A DNA stretch of 64,000 bases, from positions 115,873 to 179,872 of the forward strand of contig NZ_MU078696.1 in assembly GCF_014078525.1 (NCBI RefSeq), read 5' to 3'. The translations under genes were made by a program, and so were the position numbers. Source of the DNA: Nitrosopumilus sp. b3. GTDB lineage: Archaea; Thermoproteota; Nitrososphaeria; Nitrososphaerales; Nitrosopumilaceae. Every line of letters starts with the position of its first letter. The first letter of the stretch is position 1. The notes under the pieces were generated by a model. That model saw only the letters and a program-made list of their open reading frames with translations, ran no database searches and was not told where the DNA came from. Positions 43,966 to 52,588 of this stretch are shown here, piece after piece.

Positions 43966-45594
43966 TTAAATTTTCATGTATTTTCTAGATTTTAAAATTA
44001 TAATTGCAGGTGCCACAAAATACAATCCTATATTCATCATAATGACACCTATTCCATAACCTAAAACTTCTGATTCTGATTCTGCAAATGATAGAATTGA
44101 CAATGATGATAGTAATGGAGTAATTCCAATCTTTACTGCTTCTCTAAATACTGGATTTTCCCTTTCAATATCTGCAATTGTTGGTGAGAATGAATAGTAG
44201 ATTTGATTAAATCCTGACATAAATGATGCACCAGATTCAGTGTTCATTAATTGATTATCACGAATTTCTCTTAGTAATTGAACTTGTGGGGCCATCTCTG
44301 TACCATATGTTGCAGTTGCAATGAGACAACCTCCTCCTCCAGAATTATCAATAATTACACATACTCCATCTACCAAATCAGTTCCTTCTCCACACTCGCC
44401 ACTCTCTGGTTCATCCATTACTGGTTCTTCAATTACTGGTTCTTGAATACCTACAGCATCGTATATTGTTATGTCTGGATATGTTTTATCAAACCATTTC
44501 TTGTATGTGTCTTCCCTATTGTATCTGTCAATATAGTATTGAGGATCCAAATTTGGATCAACAAATGCTGCTAATTCTTTAGGTTCTTCAATTCCTACTG
44601 CCTGATAAATTGACTCATACTCTGAAAAATTATCATCAAACCATTTCTTGTAGCTTGCCTCATTGTTGTATCTGTCAACATAACTCTGCGGATCTTTTGT
44701 TTCATCAACGAATGAAGCTGGAATTTGTAATGGCTCCTCAATTCCTACTGCCTGATAAATTGACTCATACTCTGAAAAATTATCATCAAACCATTTCTTG
44801 TAGCTTGCCTCATTGTTGTATCTGTCAACATAACTCTGCGGATCTTTTGTTTCATCAACGAATGAAGCTGGAATTTGTAATGGTTCAGGTTCTGGTTCCG
44901 GTATGGTTTGTTTTGGTTTTGGTGCAGGCTCCTCATATGCCTTTTTTACAGTAATTGTTATTTTTTCTCTGTCTTCCTGACTTCCCTTATTTACAACAAT
45001 GTCAAATGTGTAAAAGACATCTTGTATGTTTCCTTGTGATTTTGTTGGAGTCCAAACAAACTTGCCCGTACTAGAATCAATTGTAGCACCAGTTGGTTCT
45101 CCCTCTAAACTAAAAACTACATCTGTAATTGAGCTATCAATTAGACCCGCAGTAAATGAAATAGTTTTTTCTACTTCAACTGATCTATTCGCAATAGATT
45201 TTAGTTCTAATACAAAGTCTGGAACTTCAAACAATTTTTTTCCATCAAATTCTAGTTTTATTGTAAACCCTTCTTCTTCTTTTTGACTATCGACAAAAGC
45301 TGTTGCATTATAGATTCCTTCACTGGTAAAGAAATTTGGAACCGGTCTTGGAATTGCGGTGAATTCCCCTTGATCTGGTGAAGGATCAGATAGCATCCCT
45401 TTGAAATTACCTCCTGCATCACGAATTATGATGAAAACGGTTTCTTTCCCGTCTTGGGTTCCAATTAATTTGAAACTCTCATCAGTTGTGTAAAACCCCT
45501 TTTCTAGGGACATTGAAGTTACATTGGCATAAGCCGGTGTCATTACAACTAGCAATAACAATAATGCCGATAACCCAGATAATTTTATGAGCAC
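43966..45594 (-). CDS. Secreted surface protein with CFI-box-like C-terminal region
   Basis: 542 residues. Signal peptide (1-23), beta-rich domain, a putative Ig domain (about 130-215; FSLEGEPTGATIDSSTGKFVWTP), Pro/Glu spacer, two modules identical in DNA to the neighbour gene, a third diverged one (LAAFVDPNLDPQYYIDRYNRE), CGEGTDLVDGVC, then GGGGCLIATATYGTEMAPQVQLLR...SP. The last segment matches the CFI-box C-terminal type and is followed by membrane helices near 465-530. Probably surface-anchored. Same strand as 41113-43869, about 100 bp upstream. Confidence 0.78.
   Translation of the reverse strand: MLIKLSGLSALLLLLVVMTPAYANVTSMSLEKGFYTTDESFKLIGTQDGKETVFIIIRDAGGNFKGMLSDPSPDQGEFTAIPRPVPNFFTSEGIYNATAFVDSQKEEEGFTIKLEFDGKKLFEVPDFVLELKSIANRSVEVEKTISFTAGLIDSSITDVVFSLEGEPTGATIDSSTGKFVWTPTKSQGNIQDVFYTFDIVVNKGSQEDREKITITVKKAYEEPAPKPKQTIPEPEPEPLQIPASFVDETKDPQSYVDRYNNEASYKKWFDDNFSEYESIYQAVGIEEPLQIPASFVDETKDPQSYVDRYNNEASYKKWFDDNFSEYESIYQAVGIEEPKELAAFVDPNLDPQYYIDRYNREDTYKKWFDKTYPDITIYDAVGIQEPVIEEPVMDEPESGECGEGTDLVDGVCVIIDNSGGGGCLIATATYGTEMAPQVQLLREIRDNQLMNTESGASFMSGFNQIYYSFSPTIADIERENPVFREAVKIGITPLLSSLSILSFAESESEVLGYGIGVIMMNIGLYFVAPAIIILKSRKYMKI
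44577..44865. repeat. 289-bp direct repeat copy B (two internal 128-bp repeats)
   Basis: Same sequence as 41220-41508 with no difference seen; internal units at 44588-44715 and 44738-44865. The two copies are about 3.36 kb apart in the same orientation. Confidence 0.9.
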
Positions 45595-45673
45595 AATGTA
45601 TGCTTGCTAGAGTTTATTTTTAAAAAACACGTATAATTTCTTCTTGCTTTAAGCAAAGAAATTTTCACCACGC

Positions 45674-46090
45674 TCATAAATCAAGTAAAAATCTCATGTA
45701 TACTTCACCATTTGTTCTAATTTCCATGTCATAAAATGTTGGAGCCTTTATCTCTACTTTGAAATTGTGCTTTTGCACATCAAGTGGCTCCCCATATGCT
45801 GTTGCACTTATGGCATAACCGTCTTTTTCCTTAAGATCAAACTCTATTCGTTTTATTGCAAATCCTTCTGTAATCATAAGAAATGGGATCTCTTCAAGCC
45901 AGCTGAAAAGAAGATAACGTAAGTCTTTACCACTTGCATTGAAGTCTCTCTTTTCTTTTTCTTCAACTTTGTCTTGATCAAGTGTGAGATTAATTTCTGC
46001 TTCTGCTGCTACAGCAAATGCCTCTTTGATATCTTTTGCAGTAACCTCTATGATTGCATCTGTTGCATGATCTAAAAACTTGTAACTCAA
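45674..46090 (-). CDS. Archease
   Basis: 138 residues. Activates the RtcB tRNA ligase used in tRNA splicing. MSYKFLDHATDA with the conserved Asp, SWLEEIPFLM, GEPLDVQKH and the C-terminal VYMRFLLDL match the family. RtcB itself is not in the window. Confidence 0.93.
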   Translation of the reverse strand: MSYKFLDHATDAIIEVTAKDIKEAFAVAAEAEINLTLDQDKVEEKEKRDFNASGKDLRYLLFSWLEEIPFLMITEGFAIKRIEFDLKEKDGYAISATAYGEPLDVQKHNFKVEIKAPTFYDMEIRTNGEVYMRFLLDL

Positions 46091-46168
46091 TTGTATTTTT
46101 TAGAAAACTTTCTGATTATTAATCTAGCCTATATGAAGTATGGCTAGACAATTAATTATTTTCTGATT

Positions 46169-46708
46169 CTAATTGATATCTCTTTGACCATATCTCTTTA
46201 AAATATGATTTATTGTTTCTAATAATGTTGTAATTTTAGGAAAATCTGAATTCATCAAATCCTTTTTAATGATTGATAAATGATTTCTCTTTTGTTTTAT
46301 CTCTCTTAGTTTTTTTGATTTTGATGCATCATAATTTTTTAAATCACTCAAGTTTGCTGAAATATCACAAAGTTTGATTAATTTTGCTTCAAATGAGGCT
46401 TGCTTGAGTTGTATTCTGTATGTTTTTTCTCTTTGTTTTCTAGGTAGTGTTTTATCTTCAGTCAAAGATGATACAATTACAGTAATTCTATTTCCAAACT
46501 GCTCATACAAATTATCAAAACTTACATCTGTATCTTCAATAATCTCATGAAGCCATCCCGCACTTAGAAGTTCATCATCAATAACACCTAAACTCTTGAG
46601 TCTGTTCACTACATCTTCTAGATGCTTTGAGAAGGTACTGCCATCCTTTCTCAAATGTCCTGCATGTTTCTTTTTGGCAAGTAGTTCTGCACTTTTTACT
46701 AATTCCAA
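46169..46708 (-). CDS. HD-superfamily (RelA/SpoT/MESH1-like) protein with HE in place of HD
   Basis: 179 residues. Helical hydrolase fold with His29 (FSKHLEDV), AGWLHEIIEDTDVS and IKLCDISANLSDL, matching the (p)ppGpp-hydrolase type. The metal-binding HD doublet reads His54-Glu55, an odd change in a strongly conserved pair. It might still bind metal or have altered activity. No synthetase domain. Confidence 0.75.
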   Translation of the reverse strand: MELVKSAELLAKKKHAGHLRKDGSTFSKHLEDVVNRLKSLGVIDDELLSAGWLHEIIEDTDVSFDNLYEQFGNRITVIVSSLTEDKTLPRKQREKTYRIQLKQASFEAKLIKLCDISANLSDLKNYDASKSKKLREIKQKRNHLSIIKKDLMNSDFPKITTLLETINHILKRYGQRDIN

Positions 46709-46755
46709 GATTTATTTCTAATGTGGTAAAATTTGTATTTTCATAATTGTATGGA

Positions 46756-47121
46756 TTAATGCGCTTTCTCATCCATTTCTATAATTCCAAACATGTTCCC
46801 TTCAGTATCCGTGCACTGGGCAAACCATCCAATTTTTGGAATTGCCATTTTTGGAACAATTAACTGCCCTCCTTTTTCTAGAATTTTTTTAGAATATTCA
46901 TTTATCGATGGAACATTGATTGTATTTGAGATTCCTATCTGTCCTGTCATTCTTTTTGACAACCCACCGTTAATTCCAGGCTCTTCTGTTCCTGTGGTGG
47001 CCATCCAATAGTCCATTGGTCCATCCCACTTCTCAAATTTCCAATCAAATACTTCTTTGTAGAATTTTTGTGCTCTTTCAGGATCATCTGCAGGTATATC
47101 GAAATGTGAAATTCTTGGCAT
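46756..47121 (-). CDS. VOC/glyoxalase-family protein
   Basis: 121 residues from ATG 47121 (MPRISHFDIPADDPERAQKFY), preceded by GAGG and a TTTAAATAA-like box; a longer frame to 47238 adds an atypical leader. DTEGNMFGIIEMD gives the second metal-site strand. Possible lactoylglutathione lyase-like or resistance role; substrate unknown. Divergent from the ADH gene. Confidence 0.82.
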   Translation of the reverse strand: MPRISHFDIPADDPERAQKFYKEVFDWKFEKWDGPMDYWMATTGTEEPGINGGLSKRMTGQIGISNTINVPSINEYSKKILEKGGQLIVPKMAIPKIGWFAQCTDTEGNMFGIIEMDEKAH

Positions 47122-47212
47122 GATTTTTGTCCTCACTAAATTATTTAAAATTGAGCTTTTAATTTTAAAAAATTTCAGTATTTTAAAATTGGATACTTTA
47201 TGAAATGATTTG

Positions 47213-48163
47213 ATGAAAGCTGCTTTTTTTGATGGCAAAAAAATTATTTTTGATCAAAACTATCCAGAACCAATTTCTTCTGAATCATTAGTTAGAGTAA
47301 ACTTGGCGGGAATTTGTGGAACTGACTTGGAGATCCTAAACGGGTACATGAAGTATAATGGAATCTTGGGTCATGAATTTGTCGGGACTGTAGAAAAATC
47401 AGAAAATTCTAAACTAGTTGGAAAACGAGTTGTAGGTGAAATTAATGCTGGATGTGGAGTTTGCAATTCTTGTAAAAACGGAATGTCCCGTCATTGCCCT
47501 AACAGAACAGTTCTTGGAATTTTAAAAAGAAATGGAGCATTTGCAGAGTTTGTTTCACTTCCAGAAAAAAACTTGCATGTTTTACCTGATTCAATTAGTG
47601 ATGAACAAGCTGTCTTTGTAGAACCGCTAGCAGCAGCATTTGAAATCAAGGAACAAGTAAAACTTGATCCTATATGGAATGTTGCAGTGATTGGTGATGG
47701 AAGGTTGGCACAATTAATTGCACGAGTGATAAAGTTATCTTGTAAGAATATCACCTGTTTTGGTAGACACAAAAATAAACTACAAAGTTTAGAGAAACTA
47801 GGAATCAAAACAAAGATTGGAATTGAACCCTCAGATGAATTTACTTTTGATTTAGTGATAGAAGCTACAGGTAGTAACTCAGGATTCTCTGATACTTTGA
47901 AACTAACAAGACCACGTGGAATTGTAATCTTAAAATCAACTATTGCTTCTAGAGAAAATTTAGATTTGACTCCAGCTGTAGTAAATGAAATAACCCTCGT
48001 TGGTTCTCGTTGTGGTTTGTTTAAACCTGCAATTGATGCACTCGCTACCGGAATGATTGCAGTTGATGACATGATTGATTCTACATTCCCTCTTGAGAAG
48101 TTTCAAGAAGCAATAATTCATGCAAAAAAGCCTGATACACTAAAGGTATTTCTAAAACCATGA
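47213..48163 (+). CDS. Zinc-dependent alcohol dehydrogenase (MDR family)
   Basis: 316 residues. Catalytic zinc: Cys (AGICGTD) and GHE. Structural zinc Cys set (GCGVCNSCKNGMSRHCP). Rossmann GDGRLAQL. Resembles L-threonine/glucose-type dehydrogenases; substrate unresolved. ATG 47213 is preferred to the TTG one codon upstream. Confidence 0.85.
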   Translation: MKAAFFDGKKIIFDQNYPEPISSESLVRVNLAGICGTDLEILNGYMKYNGILGHEFVGTVEKSENSKLVGKRVVGEINAGCGVCNSCKNGMSRHCPNRTVLGILKRNGAFAEFVSLPEKNLHVLPDSISDEQAVFVEPLAAAFEIKEQVKLDPIWNVAVIGDGRLAQLIARVIKLSCKNITCFGRHKNKLQSLEKLGIKTKIGIEPSDEFTFDLVIEATGSNSGFSDTLKLTRPRGIVILKSTIASRENLDLTPAVVNEITLVGSRCGLFKPAIDALATGMIAVDDMIDSTFPLEKFQEAIIHAKKPDTLKVFLKP

Positions 48164-48190
48164 TTTGAATTATTTTTAACTATGAATTGA

Positions 48191-48319
48191 TTATTCTAAA
48201 GGAAAATCAATGTTACAACAAGTACATTTGCCTCTTTTACCTTTGTAACGTATTTCAAAATATTCGATAATCTCTGTACTGCATACCCAACATGTGATTT
48301 TTTCATTTTGCTCTTTCAC
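48191..48319 (-). CDS. Cys-containing microprotein (42 aa)
   Basis: GTG-started ORF with CWVC near the start and CTCC near the end, spaced as a small zinc ribbon (EKITCWVCSTEIIEYFEI; KGKRGKCTCCNIDF). Reading relies on a GTG start. Convergent with the ADH gene. Confidence 0.42.
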   Translation of the reverse strand: MKEQNEKITCWVCSTEIIEYFEIRYKGKRGKCTCCNIDFPLE

Positions 48320-48441
48320 ACTAATAGATACTTTTCATAGTTTTTATTTATGATGTAAATTATCTTAATGAAAAATATGAACCAGAGTATTTTGAAGAAT
48401 CTAAATCTCAAAAATAAAAAAATGAATTAAATTATAAAATA

Positions 48442-48570
48442 TTATTTCAATATGGCTAATTGTTTGAAGCAGGCCATCAATCCATACACCTCGTCAGATG
48501 TAAGCTCCCTTTCTTGTTTGATTGCTATTTTTAACATGTCTGCCATTAGGCGAAATTCTTTTTCTTCCAT
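48442..48570 (-). CDS. Helical microprotein (42 aa)
   Basis: ATG start with a strong GGGGAG Shine-Dalgarno. The sequence is helical and charged (EEKEFRLMADMLKIAIKQE; LTSDEVYGLMACFKQLAILK), with no Cys pair. Unknown function; the good ribosome-binding site supports translation. Confidence 0.5.
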   Translation of the reverse strand: MEEKEFRLMADMLKIAIKQERELTSDEVYGLMACFKQLAILK

Positions 48571-48892
48571 TACTCCCCTAAAATTCGAATTTTTTTTAAA
48601 TTATAAATCTCTTATTTTGAAATATTTCATTTAATGGATCTATTTTATGATCGATCACTTTTGTTTATTTTAGAAATTTATACCTGAAAAAATAAACTGT
48701 TAAATTTTTTAAAAGCAATTTATGAAAAAACCGATCACAGATTTTTTTAAAATGTTAATTTTGATATTTTCTCACAAGATTGGAAAATATGTTTTGGATA
48801 TTACGAAATTCTCATAATTGTCATGTAGTGACTAAGTCTATCATAGTTTTCACTCGGAAAGTAATTTAGTAAGATTTCATTTCCAGAAGCAA
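48571..48892. other. Gene-free AT-rich stretch upstream of DedA
   Basis: 322 bases with no ORF of interest. It holds the promoter of the DedA gene: TAATTTAG near 48861-48868, about 27 nt before the TTG start. CGATCAC occurs twice (48653-48659 and 48731-48737). Nothing else recognised. Confidence 0.5.
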
Positions 48893-49441
48893 TTGGAACC
48901 ATTTGATTCATTTCTTATCTGGATTGCAGAGTTTTTAGGAGAGCATCTTTACGAAGGAATCTTCTTGGCAGCCTTACTTGAGACTATTGTTCCTCCAATT
49001 CCCACTCTTGCAGTATTTCCTACTGCTGGATTCTTGGCATCTCAACAAGGTATCTCTCTAATTGGTCTTATTCCTATGATTCTACTTGGGGGAGTAGGTG
49101 CCACTATAGGTACATCTGCAATATACTTAATTGCATTAAAGCTAGGTAGAGTTGTTTTAATCCGTTATCTTCGATATGTTCGAGTATCTGAAAAAAAATT
49201 AGAGCGAGTAGAGATTTGGTTTGAAAAATACGGTGACAAGGCTGTATTTTTAGGAAGAATGGTTCCAGTAATGAGAGAAATGATTTCAGTTCCAGCTGGA
49301 TTATTAAAAATGAAAATTCCAAAATTTGTTATTTACACATTTGGAGGTTCATGTGTTTGGTCTACTGGAACAATTCTATCAGGATATTATTTTGGTGAGG
49401 CAATTGGACTTGGCACTAGCACTATGGCATCATTGCCTTAA
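48893..49441 (+). CDS. DedA-family membrane protein, short C-terminus
   Basis: 182 residues. LETIVPPIPTLAVFPTAGFLAS, LGRMVPVMREMISVPAG and GGSCVWSTGTILSGYYFG are DedA/SNARE-associated-domain motifs; these proteins move or flip lipids such as C55-P or PE. The chain stops 14 residues after GYYFGE, so the usual last helix seems missing. Leaderless TTG start. Confidence 0.85.
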   Translation: MEPFDSFLIWIAEFLGEHLYEGIFLAALLETIVPPIPTLAVFPTAGFLASQQGISLIGLIPMILLGGVGATIGTSAIYLIALKLGRVVLIRYLRYVRVSEKKLERVEIWFEKYGDKAVFLGRMVPVMREMISVPAGLLKMKIPKFVIYTFGGSCVWSTGTILSGYYFGEAIGLGTSTMASLP

Positions 49442-49500
49442 ATATCAAAAAGGTACTATAACTTGTAACATCCTATTGTTTGGCTGGATGCATAGCAGAG

Positions 49501-49532
49501 ATTCTTCAATGCTCCCCTAGTTATTGAAGAAT
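49501..49532. terminator. 10-bp perfect stem between convergent DedA and DUF72 genes
   Basis: ATTCTTCAAT (49501-49510) pairs with ATTGAAGAAT (49523-49532) over a 12-nt loop, immediately before the DUF72 stop. Suits a bidirectional terminator or RNA processing site. Confidence 0.45.
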
Positions 49533-49538
49533 TTCTGT

Positions 49539-50330
49539 TTAAAAATTACCTAATGTTTTTTGTCTCTTCTCTTCCCAAATCAACTCACTCATTCCTAGTT
49601 GCATCCGCAAAGAATTTGCAGTAGCAGGACCAAACCCTTCAAAATGATTATTTGTCATTACCATTGCAAGTGGAATGTCTTGAATACTTTCTAGTTTCTT
49701 TGCCCAGTCTGTGATCTTTTCTTTTCTATCTTTTGTAACTTTACCAAATTCTGAATCTGGAATGGAACGATCTCCAATTAATCTAACGTAAAGATAATTT
49801 GCTGTTACTGGAAATGGATTGTTTATTCCTGCAACATCATTCCATACTAGGCAGTGTTTATTTTGTTTTAGATATGACAGTGCTTCATCTGAAAACCATG
49901 ATTCATGTCTTCCTTCAATTGGATACAAAAAATCATCAGGCAAAATATCAAATAACTCTTCTAGTCTTGGTTTTGCCTCATCAAATGATAGGGATGGTGG
50001 TAATTGCAAAACCAGGGCTGAAACCTTTTCGTGAATTGGAATAAGAGAAGATAAAAATGAAAAAACTTCGGAATTTACTTTTTCTAACCTCTTTTCATGC
50101 GTAATAAGTGATGGAAATTTGGCTGTAAATCTAAAATGCCGTGGAGTGTCAGCATTCCATCTTCTTATTATCTCTTGAGAGGGAATTTTGTAAAATGTAG
50201 AGTTTATTTCAGTAATCTCAAAAATCTGTGAATAATATCTGAGCCAATCTTGACTCTTTAGATTTCTTGGATAAAATGTACCTGACCATCCTTGATAACC
50301 CCACCCAGTACATCCTATTTTGATATTCAT
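49539..50330 (-). CDS. DUF72-family protein
   Basis: 263 residues, TIM-barrel family. IGCTGWGYQGWSGTFYPRNL, EITEINSTFYKIPS and YPIEGRHESWF are its hallmarks. Biochemical function not known; possible links to nucleic-acid or metal chemistry are unproven. Flanked by an inverted 13-bp sequence (49467-49479 and 50443-50455). Confidence 0.85.
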   Translation of the reverse strand: MNIKIGCTGWGYQGWSGTFYPRNLKSQDWLRYYSQIFEITEINSTFYKIPSQEIIRRWNADTPRHFRFTAKFPSLITHEKRLEKVNSEVFSFLSSLIPIHEKVSALVLQLPPSLSFDEAKPRLEELFDILPDDFLYPIEGRHESWFSDEALSYLKQNKHCLVWNDVAGINNPFPVTANYLYVRLIGDRSIPDSEFGKVTKDRKEKITDWAKKLESIQDIPLAMVMTNNHFEGFGPATANSLRMQLGMSELIWEEKRQKTLGNF

Positions 50331-50391
50331 AATAATGGTTGATTATGTGGTATTTTTAAAAATTTGAAAGCTGACTGTTGCGGATTAATCT

Positions 50392-50484
50392 TTACTCAGC
50401 CTTGCTGTATGCATAGACCGGTAAACAATCACCAGCATTTGGACAATAGGATGTTGTGTCAGCTTTCTGATATACAATATGCAT
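50392..50484 (-). CDS. Possible 30-residue microprotein
   Basis: ATG-started: MHIVYQKADTTSYCPNAGDCLPVYAYSK... with two Cys. Part of the DNA (ACATCCTATTGT) recurs in opposite orientation after DedA in a shortened form, so it may be a repeat element rather than a gene. Confidence 0.25.
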   Translation of the reverse strand: MHIVYQKADTTSYCPNAGDCLPVYAYSKAE

Positions 50485-50605
50485 TCATTAAATAAAAAGT
50501 AGATCACAAATCTCAACTAGTATTAATTAAATTTGTAAGAAATTTTTTTCTTCAAATTCATTTAAGAATAATTTCTACTTGATGTTTATATTAAAATTCC
50601 AAAAT

Positions 50606-50695
50606 ATGGAAGATATGTTTAATTTCAGAAAGAAAAGAGAATTTGTATTTATTCGTATTCCTTCAATTCCATCAAGTAAAATCCCTAAAGACTAG
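50606..50695 (+). CDS. Possible 29-residue basic microprotein
   Basis: ATG-started, MEDMFNFRKKREFVFIRIPSI then PSSKIPKD. Basic, with a second in-frame ATG at 50615. Stop overlaps the convergent PQQ-type gene. Weak evidence; resembles the ORF at 25328 in its R-I-P pattern. Confidence 0.25.
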   Translation: MEDMFNFRKKREFVFIRIPSIPSSKIPKD

Positions 50696-52164
50696 ATTTT
50701 GATGAATCCGTTATTTATCATCCATTGAATGTTTTTGAAAAACTCTTCATCTGATATTAATCCCTGGCTCCACCATCCAGCATCTTTTCGTAACCATGAT
50801 GGTAATTCTTCTTCAGAGTCTCCTTCAAATATTATTCCAAAGGGCATTGAAATGATATTATTTTCTAAAAGATATTGGAGCCCTGATGAATAGTCGTTAT
50901 CTGATATTTGATTTAATGACCACCACTTTGCAGTATTTCTAACCCATTCAGGAATTTTAGAAATTATTTCCACAAAATGTTTGCCATCTTCAGTTCTGCA
51001 CTGTCTTGGATATGATTCCAATATTGGATTCCCTGATTCGGCACATTCCTCAAAACTATTGATTACATTTATGGGAGTAATTCTCAAAATTTTATCATCA
51101 TTAGGATTTGGAAATCCTCTACCGTCTTGATTGCTTGTAAGGATGTACAAAAACCCATCAGGTCCAGTTTGCACATCACGCAGTCTTCCAAATTCATCTT
51201 GGAATAGTTTTTGGTGGGATAAAACCAAGTTATTTTCTAAATCAAACTCTATCATGTGAAGATGACTTCCTCTGAGTGTAGCCACAAAATATTTCCCTTT
51301 CCAGTCAGGAATTTTATCTCCCGAATAGAACTCTGCGCCTGATGGTGCCCATGTATCATCCCCCGTGTGAAGGATAGGATTTTGTAATCCCTCCAATGTT
51401 TCATCACCAATAATGTCTGGCCAGCCATAATTTGTACCTGGAATTATCACATTAATCTCATCATGGGCTACTCCTCTCCATCCTGATGGACCATGTTCTG
51501 TTGCAACCAAATTCCCAGATTCATCCCAATCAATCCCTTGAGGATTTCTATGGCCAATTGAATAAATCGGAGAATTCTTCCATGGGTTGTCATTAGGAAT
51601 TGTTCCGTCAGAATTAATTCTTAGAATCTTTCCACCTAAGGAATTCAGATCTTGAGCTAATTTGGGATCTCCTGCTTCTCCTGTTGTAATGTATAATTTA
51701 TCATCTGGACCAAATTGAATTCTTCCTCCATCATGAAATGGGCCGCCAGGAATCCCATCAAGTAATATTTTATCTTCTGTTAATTCGCCATCTATAAATT
51801 GAAATCTAACAAGTTTGTTTATTGTTGATAAAAATTCATTGTATGTATAATAGAGATAGATGAAATTATTTTCTTCAAATTTTGGATCCACTGCAATTCC
51901 TAGCATTCCTCCCTCAACTCCTCCAACTCCAAGTGACAATATCGGCTCCTCCAATAGTTTTCCGTTTTCAATAATTCTGATGTGTCCGTTTCTTTCTGTA
52001 AATATAACGGTTCCATCAGGTAACCAATCAATACTCCATGGAATAGTGAGGTTGTCAGCTAGTATATCCACTTTCACTCCAAGATCATGATATTCTTGAG
52101 CTAGTGCTACAGGAAATGAAAACAAAAAAATTGTAAAAATTACTCCATAGAATAAATCATTCAT
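50692..52164 (-). CDS. Secreted PQQ-type aldose sugar dehydrogenase with two C-terminal WW-like modules
   Basis: 490 residues. Signal peptide (1-22), six-bladed propeller of the soluble glucose/sorbosone dehydrogenase family (IPWSIDWLPDGTVIFTERNG, GGVEGGMLGIAVDP, FHDGGRIQFGPDDKLYITTG, GHRNPQGIDWD) to about residue 370. Then two repeats, PEWVRNTAKWWSLNQISDNDY and PSWLRKDAGWWSQGLISDEEF, common in thaumarchaeal surface proteins. Oxidises sugars if PQQ is present; no PQQ synthesis genes seen here. Confidence 0.83.
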   Translation of the reverse strand: MNDLFYGVIFTIFLFSFPVALAQEYHDLGVKVDILADNLTIPWSIDWLPDGTVIFTERNGHIRIIENGKLLEEPILSLGVGGVEGGMLGIAVDPKFEENNFIYLYYTYNEFLSTINKLVRFQFIDGELTEDKILLDGIPGGPFHDGGRIQFGPDDKLYITTGEAGDPKLAQDLNSLGGKILRINSDGTIPNDNPWKNSPIYSIGHRNPQGIDWDESGNLVATEHGPSGWRGVAHDEINVIIPGTNYGWPDIIGDETLEGLQNPILHTGDDTWAPSGAEFYSGDKIPDWKGKYFVATLRGSHLHMIEFDLENNLVLSHQKLFQDEFGRLRDVQTGPDGFLYILTSNQDGRGFPNPNDDKILRITPINVINSFEECAESGNPILESYPRQCRTEDGKHFVEIISKIPEWVRNTAKWWSLNQISDNDYSSGLQYLLENNIISMPFGIIFEGDSEEELPSWLRKDAGWWSQGLISDEEFFKNIQWMINNGFIKI

Positions 52165-52205
52165 GCTACTCTTACATTGAACGTAGATAAATAATTAGAC
52201 ATTTT

Positions 52206-52394
52206 TTAGGAATTTGGCTGGCCTTGATATTGCCCTTTCTCACAAGAATCATAAATCTCTTTGATGATTAATTTGACTTTATCTACGTCATTTTCAAATT
52301 CAGCTTCAACAATAGCATTCTCCTCTTCATATCTGTGACCAAACTCCTTGATTTTATTTGGACAATCACATTTGTTGCATTGACATTTTTTCAC
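52206..52394 (-). CDS. Small protein with Cys-rich N-terminus (62 aa)
   Basis: Begins MKKCQCNKCDCPNK (four Cys in ten residues), then an acidic helix (EEENAIVEAEFENDVDKVKLIIKEIYDSC). A metal site at the N-terminus is likely. TATA-like TTTAAAA at 52427-52433 lies upstream. Confidence 0.58.
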   Translation of the reverse strand: MKKCQCNKCDCPNKIKEFGHRYEEENAIVEAEFENDVDKVKLIIKEIYDSCEKGQYQGQPNS

Positions 52395-52462
52395 ATTATT
52401 TTGGATGTTACAACTAAGTATTTACTTTAAAATCTATTAGATGATTTGTTACGAAATAGGAA

Positions 52463-52588
52463 ACGAGGTAAACTGGAAAACTACGAATTCTAGACGCTTC
52501 CATCTTTTTTCGTGTTTTCCTTTTTTTCTATCTGTCCACCTCCTCAAATTTCTCTTTTTGAATTTCGGCAGATATGATAGACCTCGTT
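52463..52588 (-). ncRNA. Candidate structured ncRNA closed by an 8-bp terminal helix
   Basis: AACGAGGT/ACCTCGTT join the two ends (52581-52588 with 52463-52470). Inside on the minus strand, TATCTG pairs with CAGATA and GGAAAAC with GTTTTCC, giving a three-way junction of two arms. A TTTAAA at 52612-52617 lies 26 nt before 52588, as for a minus-strand promoter. No credible ORF; the plus strand has T tracts that would stop transcription. Family unknown. Confidence 0.42.

Noticed and set aside
41113-45594. CRISPR or mobile-element reading of the repeats
   Set aside because: The repeats are in frame, protein-coding, 150-bp period and lack spacers, palindromic repeats, transposase or terminal inverted repeats.
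47491-48072. 193-residue minus-strand ORF opposite the alcohol dehydrogenase
   Set aside because: Antisense shadow; the plus-strand gene has both zinc sites and a Rossmann motif.
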